A DNA stretch of 64,000 bases, from positions 1 to 64,000 of the forward strand of contig LR990061.1 of assembly GCA_905147135.1 (NCBI GenBank). The letters are read 5' to 3'. Position 1 is the stretch's first letter. Every line of letters begins with the position of its first letter. The translations under genes were made by a program, and so were the position numbers. The notes beneath the pieces are model-generated. The model saw only the letters and a list, made by a program, of their open reading frames with translations. It had not been told where the DNA came from and searched no databases. Shown here piece after piece: positions 44,826-55,390 of the stretch. The stretch comes from Blastobasis lacticolella. Taxonomy: Eukaryota; Arthropoda; Insecta; Lepidoptera; Blastobasidae.

Positions 44826-45589
44826 GTAAGGATTACTGTTTTCTATATTACTAGTGGACCCGGCGCGTACACCTTTTTCCCTACCAACGTTTTTCTTGCT
44901 TATAAACATTCCTCTTGAATCACTCTATCTACTGTTTAGAACCGCATTAAAGTCTGATGCGAAGTTTAAAAGATCTAAGCGTACAGAGATACATAGAGAT
45001 AGACGGCCTGAATCGACTTTGTTTTGTGCTATGTATATATTTTTACTTACACTAGACTTAAAGCCTATTTCACCACCCGCTAATAAGTTCCCGATTTGGT
45101 TTTATATACCAACACGAGAGAGACTACATCACAGATATTTGTCCAATATATCTGAAAGTTATCAGTAGGCTAATTACGTAACTCTGTTGCCAGCAATTCT
45201 CTGATTTCAATGATTGAAATTGTTACGTTTGTGATTACGTATGATCGATTTAATCGTTTCAGTTTATTACAATGGAACTTTGTTAGCGACTGAACGTATG
45301 AAATCGATGATACGGAATCGCTAAAGTAACAATTTAAATCAGATAATTGTTGACAACGGCGTTACCTAATTAGCCTACAGTAGGTTGTAAAACAGGCCGT
45401 TAGAATATTGATTGCCAAGTTGCCATTCTAATGCATTACGCACACGACTGTTTTCTGTTCTTATTTGTGTTTCTGTACAGTTTTTCAAAAAAGATGTGAT
45501 AAGGTCGTTAATCAGTCGACATCAGCTACTGCACAATAACGATAGGTATCCTGGTATTGCAAATGTCTAGTCCATAGGCTACGGTAACT

Positions 45590-45642
45590 GCTTGCCATCA
45601 GGCGGGCCGTATGCTTGTTTGTCACCTTAGGGGTATAAAAAG
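45590..45642 (-). repeat. Short dispersed-repeat fragment
   Basis: 'gcttgccatcaggcgggccgtatgcttgtttgtcacc' is the reverse complement of the motif at about 57,695-57,755 (caaacaagcttacggtctgcctgatggtaa). It is a repeat piece in FEM-1 intron 3. Confidence 0.55.
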
Positions 45643-46137
45643 TTCTTAAATAAATTGCTACGCTTCTTATTTAGTCAAATACCTTACTATTTACTACAAA
45701 ATTCTTGAATTACAATTGCGTTACATTATCACCCGTATCAGCATCATTATCAGCTTGTGCATCTTAGAGTGCAATCCCTTGAAGTCAATCGCACCGATCG
45801 AATTTACGGCACCTGCATCAATCAGATTTTTGCCGTCTATACTTGCGTTATTGTGGCATGTCGGCCTGTCTGGCCTGCATTCCCTGCCCTTAGGTTGCAA
45901 ATGTCCTACACGACGGTGGACACTTTCTAACAGGTGGACCGTATGATCGTGTGTTTTTCTAAGCAATAAAAAAGGTAGCCAGTGAAATTATAAGTCTGGG
46001 ACTCATATTTTAATAAACATTTTATTGCTTATCTAAGGAATAAAACAGGAATCAATAAAAGACAATTGAGCAATGACGGCATTAACATCACAATCGATGT
46101 CTTCTAGACAATCTTTACAAAATTGAACAGCAGTTGT

Positions 46138-46353
46138 TGTACAAAGTACAGCATGTATTCTGCGCACGCGGCAATAACACAACATAACAACATTTTATTA
46201 TAATTAACATAGCGCCATTTTTGTATCAGTACTTACACGGACGCCTAGCCGCGTGGTACTCCTTATTAAGCAATAAACCAAGTCGTCGGATATTAGCCTT
46301 ATCATTTATAATCAAAGCATCCAAGAAGTGTGTGGTAGCAAGAAACCCATACA
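46138..46353 (+). repeat. 5' LTR
   Basis: TG...CA ends; preceded by GTTGT. It matches the 3' LTR at 48,645 over its full 216 bases with a few substitutions. Confidence 0.9.
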
Positions 46354-46362
46354 TCTTCTTTA

Positions 46363-46400
46363 TGGTCCTTCGAGCCGGATTGAACCAGCGACCTATGGAT
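46363..46400 (+). promoter_or_regulatory. Primer-binding site complementary to tRNA-Tyr
   Basis: Starts TGGTCCTTCGAGCCGGATTG nine bases after the LTR. The reverse complement, ending CCGGCTCGAAGGACCA, is the 3' end of eukaryotic tRNA-Tyr as I remember it. The match runs on for about 38 bases into the variable and anticodon-stem region (GGTCGCTGG, CCATAG), with one A missing in the T loop. That is about twice the usual 18-base site. Confidence 0.75.
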
Positions 46401-46434
46401 TAAATATAAAAATAAATAAAATGTGGGCCACATT

Positions 46435-46925
46435 TTATTGTTGATAGCTTTTTCGTATTATAAAACATTTTTTCGTAGGTAAAAAATTCATGCTCATAAT
46501 CCCAGTTTTCTTCAAACATTTCGCTGTCTCCCAGTGAAGGGAGTCAATTGCTGCCCATCTTGATTGTAATGTTTTCAAAACGTCTTCAAATTCCCATTTA
46601 TCGGAGATATCTTCTAAATTTAAATTATTTATGGTACGTAAGAAAGCCTTAAAATTGCTCTTTTGCTTCCGAATCAGTTCTTCGTTCTTGCTGGAATTAC
46701 CTCTTGATGTGGAGGCAAAATATTGTTGTTTCGTTTCCACCGGCTTAGTTTGATCTGCCACCACGGGGAGTTCCGCGCGAGCTAGGCTAGCGGGGGCTTC
46801 CGCGCGAGGCGTTCTTACTATTTTCGACTCTTCTGTTATTTTATTGCTTATGATGTACTCACGGGTTTTTTGGTAAAATTCCATTGCGTCTTGATAACAT
46901 TTTTTCGTGAAGTACGGATGATCAC
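46435..46925 (-). pseudogene. Gag-like fragment in inverted orientation
   Basis: Minus-strand open frame running from the gap edge to a TAA at 46,435. Recognisable stretches are DHPYFTKKCYQDAMEFYQ, RKQKSNFKAFLRTINNL and KTLQSRWAAIDSLHWE. The combination of a FKAFL..I helix and a RW.AID segment resembles N-terminal Gag regions of insect BEL/Pao or related LTR elements, but I cannot confirm the family. It lies antisense to the LTRs and env, so either this part was inverted or the scaffold is misjoined at the gap. Confidence 0.5.
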
Positions 46926-47025
46926 NNNNNNNNNNNNNNNNNNNNNNNNNNNNNNNNNNNNNNNNNNNNNNNNNNNNNNNNNNNNNNNNNNNNNNNNNNN
47001 NNNNNNNNNNNNNNNNNNNNNNNNN
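46926..47025. other. Assembly gap (100 N)
   Basis: Exactly 100 N, the usual placeholder for a gap of unknown size. It lies inside the LTR element, between two pieces in opposite orientation. Any reading frame drawn across it is artificial. Confidence 0.99.
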
Positions 47026-48567
47026 GAAGTTGTATGGGTTTCTTGCTACCACACACTTCAATTCTCCGAACTCAAGCACTATAATGAAGTATTACTGCAT
47101 CATCACTCTATAACGCGGCGCAGGCGCGGCCTTATCAACGCTGTGGGCAGCGTCGCGCGGGGCCTTTTCGGAGTATTGGACGAACAATTCGCAGAACAAT
47201 ACAGCAAGGACATTGATCTAATCAAGCTGAACCAAAAACATATTCAATTACTGTGGAAGAACCAGACTTCAATCGTGGAAGCGGAATTTAATTTACTAAA
47301 GAGAACACAAGAAGCAATAAATAACCAATCTAATTTATTTAATCACCACATATCAAATTTAGATAAAGCTATAAATACATTAAGCACAGAAGTAAACACG
47401 ATAGAATGGACTAACGAATTCGTCCTGTCAGCAATAGCAGCAAATAATATGTTTACAACTCTAAAATACATTCAAGATAACCTCCTGGACACGATCACGA
47501 ATATCTTCAATGGAAAAGTAGATTTTCATATCTTTTCTCCGAAACAGCTGCAGAAGGAACTGAGCACTGTGTTAAGCCAATTAGGCAACGACCTTGCCTT
47601 GCCGATAAGAAACATTCAAAAGGACATTTTACAAATAGATAATTTATTACGAATCAGAACAAGAATGACGTCACATTATCAGCTGTTTGAACTCAAGTTA
47701 CCACTGATAAGCAGAGACCACTTCGACTTATACAAAGTAATATCTATTCCGAGACAGATTGGGAATAAAACAGTATACGTAACACCAGCAGCTGACTACG
47801 TTGGGATAAATTTGCACAAGGATGCATACATACCTACTTCGCAGAATGAGATAAATAACTGCATTAATCAAGACGCATCAACCTATCTATGTGCCCTGAG
47901 AAACCCAATCTTCAAGATGAATTCCTATCAAGATTTGTGTACGAAAAATAAGAAAAATCAATGCAGAACAGACATCGCCGAGTGCAAACACAAGTGGTAT
48001 GCACTTAATAATATGAACACGTATTTATATTATTGTTGCAACGCGTGTGAACTGAGAACGCTATGCGGCGATCAGCTGTCCGCGGTCCAGCTAACGCAAG
48101 CAAATATTATCAAGTTCGAAGAACGCTGCACTGTCAAGACTGAAAACTTTACTATTATGACACATAGAATATTAACAAATACTTTGAAGGTGAAAAGCAA
48201 TTTAGAAGATTTTTCTATTCCTACCATCAATCGAATCTTGAATATTACGATAGAGCCTTTCAACGGGAACGAAACCCTGTCTAAAGACCAAACCAATCAA
48301 ATGTTAGAGAAACTACATCAAAAAATAGAAGCCATCAAGACCGAAGAAGTGCCAATAACAGATCAGATATATTATCACGATATCCATCACTATTCCATAA
48401 TATACTTAGTGCTGGGTTCAATAATTATCGTGGGCGCACTGGCAATATGGAAGAGAAAGCGAGCCGCTACTGCCGCCGTGGCCGCCGCCACCGCACCGGC
48501 ACCGCACCCCGCCAGAGTGGAGCGAGGGACGACGCCAGTTTTAAGAAGAGTTATTTTTAATACTTGA
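47026..48567 (+). CDS. Env-like fusion glycoprotein ORF, N-terminus missing
   Basis: About 510 aa, resembling the F-type envelope protein of insect errantiviruses and baculoviruses. Near its start is a four-Arg furin-type site followed by a Gly/Ala/Val-rich segment of fusion-peptide character. Long helical heptad-type stretches with Asn-rich glycosylation sites follow, then a Cys-rich region (about 285-375) and, 50 residues from the end, a hydrophobic transmembrane span followed by a basic KRKR tail. The part upstream of the cleavage site, including the signal peptide and surface subunit, is not present: the first 33 bases after the gap are an inverted LTR end. Incomplete as assembled. Confidence 0.75.
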   Translation, partial: EVVWVSCYHTLQFSELKHYNEVLLHHHSITRRRRGLINAVGSVARGLFGVLDEQFAEQYSKDIDLIKLNQKHIQLLWKNQTSIVEAEFNLLKRTQEAINNQSNLFNHHISNLDKAINTLSTEVNTIEWTNEFVLSAIAANNMFTTLKYIQDNLLDTITNIFNGKVDFHIFSPKQLQKELSTVLSQLGNDLALPIRNIQKDILQIDNLLRIRTRMTSHYQLFELKLPLISRDHFDLYKVISIPRQIGNKTVYVTPAADYVGINLHKDAYIPTSQNEINNCINQDASTYLCALRNPIFKMNSYQDLCTKNKKNQCRTDIAECKHKWYALNNMNTYLYYCCNACELRTLCGDQLSAVQLTQANIIKFEERCTVKTENFTIMTHRILTNTLKVKSNLEDFSIPTINRILNITIEPFNGNETLSKDQTNQMLEKLHQKIEAIKTEEVPITDQIYYHDIHHYSIIYLVLGSIIIVGALAIWKRKRAATAAVAAATAPAPHPARVERGTTPVLRRVIFNT

Positions 48568-48644
48568 ATGAAATTCTTAAGTTCACATTATTTGTAACTT
48601 TACTATACTTTATTATTTTTGTTCATTTTTCTCCCTCGGGAGCA

Positions 48645-48860
48645 TGTACAAAGTACAGCATGTATTCTGCGCACGCGGCAATAACACAACATAACAACAT
48701 TTTATTATAATTAACATAGCGCTATTTTTGGATCAGTACTTACACGGACGCCTAGCCGCGTGGTACTCCTTATTAAGCAATAAACTAAGTCGTCGGATAT
48801 TAGCCTTATCATTTATAATCAAAGCATCCAAGAAGTGTGTGGTAGCAAGAAACCCATACA
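48645..48860 (+). repeat. 3' LTR
   Basis: Same 216-base TG...CA unit as the 5' LTR, followed by the target duplication GTTGT. It is preceded by ctccctcgggagca; no long polypurine tract is evident. Confidence 0.9.
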
Positions 48861-49097
48861 GTTGTCTTGTGTAGAAGCTTGACATTTTGTAATTTCTGTA
48901 TACTATATATTGTGTGCAATAAATTGTTAAATAAATAAATAAAGCAGACAGCAGGAAAATACAATTACTTGCAACATAATGAAACGTCATGAGCGTCAGT
49001 TATCACTTTCCACCAGTGTGGACTGGTTGCTTGTTTTTTTAAACAAACCAATGGTCACCGTGGTCAAGTTTTCCACCACCTATCCCGGTTCACGTTG

Positions 49098-49123
49098 CCC
49101 CCTCCCCCCCCCCCCCCCCCCCC
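49098..49123. repeat. Poly(C) tract
   Basis: 26 bases that are C except for one T, next to an RTE fragment in FEM-1 intron 3. Confidence 0.9.
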
Positions 49124-49189
49124 GGCTGCAAATAGTCAAAATGCTAATCCTCTCCATTGCCGGCGCCACGTTTCTCTATGGAGTGCCAG

Positions 49190-49500
49190 ATACATTCATC
49201 ATCATTATATCAGCCGGTAGACGCCCACTTGTGGGTATAAGCTTCCCTCAGAGATCTCCACGACGGCTTGTCTTGTGCCTTTCGCATCCAGCTGGATACC
49301 TGCGATCTTTACCAGGTCGTCGGTCCACCTACTCTCGCTGCGTCTTCCGGTACGTGGTCGCTACTCGAGAACTTTTCTGCCCCATCGGCCATCTATTCTG
49401 CGAGCCCTGCCCACTGCCACCAATCCTTCGGCTATGTCGGTGACCTTAGTTCGCATGCGGATCTCCACATTTCGAATTCCTCGAGCATTGCCCTTTTAAC
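49190..49500 (-). mobile_element. RTE-type LINE, ORF C-terminal fragment
   Basis: On the minus strand it reads RTKVTDIAEGLVAVGRARRI, then DGRWGRKVLE, RPRTGRRSESRWTDDLVKIA and AVVEISEGS. This series, with R.DGRWG.KVLEWRPRTGRR and RWTDDLVK, is the typical end of insect RTE ORFs. One stop replaces the usual Trp after KVLE. Relic only. Confidence 0.7.
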
Positions 49501-49882
49501 AGTGAGCTTTTTTTAAGAGCCCAGAGGGAGCAGCCTACTTTACTGACTTATTTCCATTGAATTGACATAATCTAAATATTGTTATGACATTATTAGTTTA
49601 ATAGTAATGGAAATTGTAATATTATAATATACTATTGTACACCCAAATTTCCCGATCCGATCCGAGACCGATCGATTCTACTGTGAACGTAATTTTGCCT
49701 GTTATTGGATGTACATTTAAGTGTTTACTATTTTTCATGTAATATTTAATGTACCAAAAAGTGTAAATCTGTTGGCAAATAAATAAATAAATTTGGGTAA
49801 ACTGTTATAGTTCTGTTATAAATCAAATATCACCTACAATGTACACTACAGTTATACAATAAATGATTTCTGATGTTCCCAG

Positions 49883-50009
49883 GGGCGCGTTGCCGGCGAC
49901 GCTGCAAGCCTTCCTGGACTCGCACCGGCCCGAGCCCGACGGCGCCTTCGACTGCCTGCCGACCGTCGGCGAGCGAGACACCATGTTAGACATCAATGCG
50001 GTGTGTTAA
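49883..50009 (+). CDS. Fem-1: FEM-1 homologue, coding exon 4 (C-terminus)
   Basis: Acceptor gttcccag. Two bases from exon 3 plus the first G complete a Pro codon, then GALPATLQAFLDSHRPEPDG and a tail ending NAVC before TAA at 50,007-50,009. ALPATLQAFLDSH matches the IP.TLEEFVGFH end of FEM1 proteins, which confirms both frame and exon. The tail of about 27 residues beyond that point is longer than in the vertebrate proteins I recall. Confidence 0.88.
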
Positions 50010-51552
50010 GGCGTGGAATGCGACTACGAGGTGACAGGGTAGGGCTAGGTTGGGTATGTATTGTGGGTCGTAAATGCCAAAGATAATTAAATTTTATTAT
50101 AAAGAAAACGACCGTAACTACTCGACGTAACCTAGGCTAAGATTAAAGAGATGCTACTTGGAATTGTAATGAGCGGGACGTTAGGCAACACCGTTACCGA
50201 TAAGCGAAGTTAACTCATAATCTCAAGAGAGTAAGTTCAGCAAATGAACCTTCAAGCTTGAAATAGTAGATAATATGCTCGGAACCCCTCTATACTTAGC
50301 ATACAGGGGTTATACAATAGACATATTTTTAGCCAAGTTTAAATAATTTTAATCTCGTTATCATAATCACGGATTGTAATATTAACGGCGATGTAACAAT
50401 GTAGTAATGTGGAACATTATCAGCTAACGTCAATAATTTTCAAATTAGATATTATTGAACTGCTTGTTGTGTTCTGTTATGGTTTTTGGTTAATAGCTAA
50501 TAAAGGCATATTGTTTAGATCTTTATTAACGACTATTTCCATTTAATCAATCAAATATTTATCGGTCGTAGTGTAAGAAACTAGTTGTTTGACAATCTAT
50601 GTATCACCGATGTAATGTAGCCGTTCTGAATCTACTCAATATATTTACCTCTAGATAAGATCTGCATATCCGTAAGTTAAATAGTATGAAGCAGTGTCTG
50701 CTGGCTAGGGAATTATTTGTACCCGTGTCCAGCAAGGGAGGTATACATTCGGGTATTGGACGTTCAGGGAAATAGCTAATAAAAATAATTAAGCATACCT
50801 GTAAGTGATGTATTTCTGTATTTATTCAAATAAACTACATATTATGTGTCTATTATTCAGTAGTTTAGTTGCGACGATGTAACTCTAAAAATAAAGCCAA
50901 ATATTAAATTTAAAAAATGTTTTATTTACTAGAGAAAGGATACATTCGTTGATATAAAAGCGTAAATTGTAAATAGAGATCTCAATCTATTATTTATTTA
51001 AACTTAATGCACTGTCATTATCCTATTCTAAACATAATATTTGAGCTCTTATAAAATATACAAGCTTATATATGTAGGTACCACCTTGTACAATATTAAA
51101 TCTTAAAATAATATTTACACACAACATACGTAAAGCAAGCAACATGAGTGTAAAGTATAAAGCTAAAGTTGAACTTATTCCTTTATTTATTGACATGATT
51201 TTCATCTTTATGCACGGCTTTGCCTTCAAATTTTAAATTCATTTTTATATGTACTTAGAAAAACTGTAAAATGTATAAAAACCTAAGTAGAATATAATTT
51301 TTTTTATTTTATTTTAAAAATATCACTTATTGCGTCTCCTCATAATTATATTCGCTACTGCTATTTTATAACACATTTTAAACGAGATTTTAAATTCGAG
51401 TCAACATGATGAGTATGTACGTATTTCAATGTATAAACTCAAATAGTGACGGACCGAAGATTCGGTCTCGGCCACGGTTCAGTCGCGGATAAACGCTTCA
51501 CCGAAAGTATAGTTCGTGAATGAGGGTTTTCATCGTGAATTTCACAACTCAG
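50010..51552 (+). other. FEM-1 3' UTR and intergenic AT-rich DNA between convergent genes
   Basis: No gene seen. Candidate plus-strand polyadenylation signals AATAAA lie at 50,499 and 50,890. The rest is AT-rich without recognisable repeats. The minus-strand gene ends at 52,101, so the two genes converge here. Confidence 0.55.
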
Positions 51553-51983
51553 CAGATGGCGCTACTGAGATGGAGCACGAACCACTTTTATAAACTGGCT
51601 GATCGATTCCAAGTAATTGCAACCAAAGAAATTGGACATAGAGGCTTAAAAGTAGCCTACTTACAGTTTAAGTCAGAATCTATATTTTGTTTCCTTTTTT
51701 TATTTGGTGCATATATATATATAGACGGCTACAAGATGTCAAATACCCTTCATTTGCTGCAAGATGTCAAATACACTGCTATTGTCAAATTTGGTGGCCT
51801 TGGTCACCTTTATGTTCTAGTTTGTTGTATGACATTGAGTCATTTGTATAGAGATGTGAGAGACTGACAGTGTACATTATCTATAGGTCGAGGCTCCATC
51901 TATGCTCTATGACCAATATCTTTGATTCCAACCAATGGCATTTTGACATCAGACCTGACGTCTCAGTAGCGCCATCTGAAGGA
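51553..51983. repeat. Inverted-repeat (foldback or MITE-like) element
   Basis: Outer arms cagatggcgctactgaga (51,556) and tctcagtagcgccatctg (51,964) are reverse complements. Inner stretches also pair imperfectly (ccaaagaaattggacatagagg against ctctatgaccaatatctttga). The total is about 430 bases, with a short direct repeat, 'acaagatgtcaaatac', in the middle. Confidence 0.7.
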
Positions 51984-52100
51984 TTTAGAAACCACAAAAA
52001 CCCGCCCGACGTTGCGGGGGAATAAAATAGCAAAGGAAGCCACGGGAAGGTAGTTTACAGCAAGTTTCTCCCTTCGTCGAAATCCTGACGGCGCGTCGCG

Positions 52101-52249
52101 TCAGTGTAGCAGCGTCAGCATCAGCGTCGCTGCGGCCGTCAGCGTCGGCAGCGTCACTGCCGTCAGCGTCAGCGCCGGCGCGGCGGAGACCTGCGCGCGC
52201 GGTGTGGGCCGCCGGTGCTTGTCCACTATGTAGATGCGCCCGCTTATGT
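52101..52249 (-). CDS. Skeletor/DOMON-like protein, last coding exon
   Basis: Acceptor ctgttcccag. A G carried over from the previous exon completes GAC, giving DISGRIYIVDKHRR, which continues the LG.KI.V.D end of Skeletor-type domains. A 29-residue Ala/Leu/Thr-rich hydrophobic tail without a basic cytoplasmic end follows, then TGA at 52,101. The tail could be a GPI-anchor signal, as in Knickkopf-type proteins, or a C-terminal membrane segment. Outer-surface or secreted location is inferred. Confidence 0.72.
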
Positions 52250-53245
52250 CTGGGAACAGAGATTAGTCTATTATTTTCAACTCTTGACGTGGAATGAGGG
52301 TGTTATAAAATACGTAAGTTTGAAGTGTGTATCTGGCTGCGTATGTCTGTAGCATTGTAGCTCCGGATCGAGGCCGATATCGATGCATTGAAAGCCAATT
52401 AATTCAATTGATAGGTTCTAAGGTTTGTTTAACTAAAATCGAATCAACAGTTTAGGAAATATTTGCAACTACTACTACTAACTATGTACTACTATAATAA
52501 AACCACGCTAAGTCCGAATCGCATATTCAAAAATATATATACAAATCTCTGTATGGCAACTTATGCTATGTTTTTTATCCGTCATAGAACGTCATTCATA
52601 AAAGTCATAACAAACAAATGAATTTCTGTAGGACTGTTTATTTTCGTAACTTAAGAAAAATATGATTAAATAATGGGCAAAACTATTATTAAGGAAGTGC
52701 AAAAGAAATTTTTTACTATGATTAATAATTTAGACAAAAGTTCGAGCTAATCGTGACTGTTTACAAGAAAGACTGACAAGGACAGATTATGCCCAGATTA
52801 TTGCCATATCCACACTTTATAATTTGTACTACTGTCAGTTGATTCGGACTTACCGTCTTCTTCTTCTTATCGAGAACTGTCATTTGTATATCCCCACTTA
52901 AAGAGATTCTCTTTGCATCGGCCCACCTGGGTTCGCAGCCGATTTAACGCCTTCCAGGTTCGCCACGGAAGTTTGTTTCCGGGTGGGAGCTTTTCAGTAG
53001 GACTTACCGTGGTCCTATTATACTACAATGTGTGTGGTGTAGACTGCTCACAAGGTAACTTGGCGCCTAAAATATTGCATCCTTGTCATCGTTTTTGTTG
53101 GGATTTATCATAGTTATTTTTCGCTTCTGTCAAAAGTTCCATTTCCAGCCGCGCCAAGTTATCTTGCGAGTATAATGTTTGACGCGTGTGACGTATTGTC
53201 ATGTATGACGGTGTGGTATCGAAATTCACCTCGCTATATACGTAC

Positions 53246-53434
53246 CGGGATGCGTAAAAGAGTGGTAGTACACCAAATCGGGCCAGGACGCGTTGGGCGC
53301 TATCGCCAGCACGGCGGCGGGCCCCGGCTCGCAGTTCCACGACAGCGAGCGGTTGTAGGCTCGGAAGGTGGCGAAGTCGGCGGCTTCCCGAGTCGAGGCG
53401 TTGGGCAGCGGCGTTGCGAGGCACAGCGGGCCTG
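53246..53434 (-). CDS. Skeletor/DOMON-like protein, penultimate exon
   Basis: Acceptor ccatccgcag, donor CATCCCG|GTACGT. It encodes GPLCLATPLPNASTRE, FATFRAYNRSLSWNCEPG and DLVYYHSFTHPG. A F.SF.AY..SL...C segment followed by D.VYYQ.FTH is the signature of the C-terminal part of Skeletor-like proteins. The frame needs one base from the exon before it, but the exon at 55,812 ends on a codon boundary, so a small exon, an unusual donor or a sequence error must lie between them. Confidence 0.72.
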
Positions 53435-53499
53435 CTGCGGATGGGGAGAGGCGGCGGCGGGTCACCTGGAGGGAGATCAAATAAAAATAAAATAAATAT

Positions 53500-53700
53500 G
53501 CTTCGATGATTCACGTAGCGCCATCTAGCCAAAAATTAAGCAAAGGCGTGTACAATTTTTTTTGTGTAATATGGCAGACAATTAGGCAAGCGGGTTGTCT
53601 TGTGGAAAGTGGTCGCGGCCGCCTATGAACGGCAGCAACACCAGGAGCGCCGCCCATGCGTTGCCCGTCTCTAAAGAGACCTCTAATATAGCTCTTGAAC
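53500..53700 (-). repeat. SINE tail and dispersed-repeat fragment
   Basis: 53,506-53,550 (tcacgtagcgccatctagcc...aagcaaagg) is the tail of the tRNA-like SINE, minus strand. About 53,590-53,700 ('ggcagcaacacc...gcgttgcccgtctctaaagagacc') belongs to the dispersed repeat also seen at 34.2 and 61.4 kb. Confidence 0.6.
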
Positions 53701-55390
53701 GATCCATGTCATAGTCCAAAGGAAACACTGTGGCTGGGAGTTCGTTTCACACAAGAATCGCGCGAGCGAGAACCGTTCTTTCGAATCGTCTTGTGGACGC
53801 AAACAGGGGTCTACTTAGTGGGAATGAGTACCCAGCCACATGAGTGGGATGGCGGGATTGTGCTGTGGGCATTGGCGTATCTACGGCTATTTTCCAGGGG
53901 GGCCTGGCCCCTGAGGTGGCCAATGAAACCGAATCGATCGCCAATGTACGCACGAATCAGCATGATTAAAGCCACCATACAAGCCAAGCCACAGGCGTTG
54001 GTTTTACATAGTCGAACTCTGTAATTATTTTTGAATATTGATATATTGGCTCTTGTAATCTGAATTGATAGGCCGTATGGGCGATGTAAATGTTTTAAAA
54101 ATGAGCGAATGTAGAGTTCGAAATTGTTTTAATTATGGCTCAAAATAACTGGTGTGAACACATTGAATGAACGAGCGAGGGGAGGGGCGTACGATTGAAA
54201 AAATTTAGCGGAATTAAAATTATTTGGATTTTATTCTCAAAAGACCTGGGCAAACTTAATACAAGTAATGAACTAATGAAGGAGCGAGCGTAGCGAGCTC
54301 GGTTAATTTGGTATATTGGCTCTTAATATCCGGATTGATTATGTGGGCAGTATGAATGTATAAAGAAACTTTTTGTATTTAGCTCAATCGAGCTGGAATG
54401 AACATAATAAAAGAAGTACTGAATGAGCCAGCTTGGCGAATTAGTGATTTTTGGTATTTTGGCTCATAAAATCCACTCGGCGTTTACATAATCAAAACTT
54501 AATTTAGCTTATTTAGACAAAAAATGAAATAACAAAATTTGAAAGACGAAATGTTTTTAATCCAAATATATGTTTAATCAAATGGACGACTGACCAGAAG
54601 TTGTTAGATGTTACCAAATCATCCCTTTTCAAATTATTAGTATTATTTTATTTCCTTTTCTCAGTCTAATGGTTAGAGAGTATGATTCATGATCCAGAAG
54701 TCGCCGGTTATAAATCTAGATCAGTAATTATTAATTTATTTGTCACGAATTCGAATCTATAGTTGTTATAACAACCGCGCACGAGCCGAGCGACAGAAGC
54801 GAACGTCGATTAAATAATAATTGATTAAAATTCTTTTGAACTGTTTGAAATTTAACGATTTGGTCAATAGTGTAACAGATAAGTAATTTAAACATTGGTA
54901 TTCCAGACTTTAGTCAGTAGAACTGTCGATCAAACGACCACTATTATTTTAAAATTTCATCCCTAGTCCTTTTAAAATTTGCGTCCTTTTTTTGTATCCC
55001 CCCCCCCCCTTCCTACGCCTAATTTTACAGGGTACCTAACAGTCAGTGGTTCAAACTAATTTTTTCTAAATTAATCGTCAAAGCTTAAAGTGTTTCGACT
55101 TCTATCAGTTATGAGATGTCGTGTCCGACGTTTCTTTCTTATAATTTAAAGGCATTCGACCATCTGACCTGATAGTAATTAACAATGCGGCTATAAATGG
55201 AGCACGTCTATTCAGAAACAGCCTATTTACTACGGCCTAGAACGTACTGTTGTTCAGAGAGCGAGGAGTTCCAGAGAGTTAAGAGTAATTCTCGTCGATC
55301 CAAACTCCTTATTTCTATTTTGGGTCCGCTGGACCTGTTGCGAAATGTCAATGGTCAATTTCTTAACCTAGTAATCATCAATCAGTGGAT
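53701..55390. other. Intron of the Skeletor-like gene
   Basis: The first 150 bases or so look like repeat ('cgcgcgagcgagaacc'). The remainder is AT-rich with no exon recognised. A poly(C) run lies at about 55,000-55,010. Any missing small exon between 55,812 and 53,434 would be here. Confidence 0.5.

Larger units (their letters stand above)
46138..48860 (+). mobile_element. LTR retroelement with env-like gene in FEM-1 intron 3
   Basis: Two 216-bp direct LTRs (46,138-46,353 and 48,645-48,860), each starting TGTACAAAG and ending CCCATACA, are flanked by the 5-bp duplication GTTGT (46,133-46,137 and 48,861-48,865). A primer-binding site follows the 5' LTR. The internal region is only about 2.3 kb and rearranged: a minus-strand gag-like piece, a 100-N gap, and a plus-strand env-like ORF. 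Pol is absent from the visible sequence. The LTRs differ at only a few positions (for example ccatttttgtatc against ctatttttggatc), so the insertion looks recent. It has the same orientation as the gene. Confidence 0.88.

Noticed and set aside
46870..48567. A continuous env frame starting left of the N gap
   Set aside because: The reading passes through 100 N, and the left part is antisense to the gag-like fragment, so the joined protein is artificial.
51520..51867. A 115-aa plus-strand open frame as a small gene
   Set aside because: It lies inside the inverted-repeat element, is low in coding character and has no recognisable domain.
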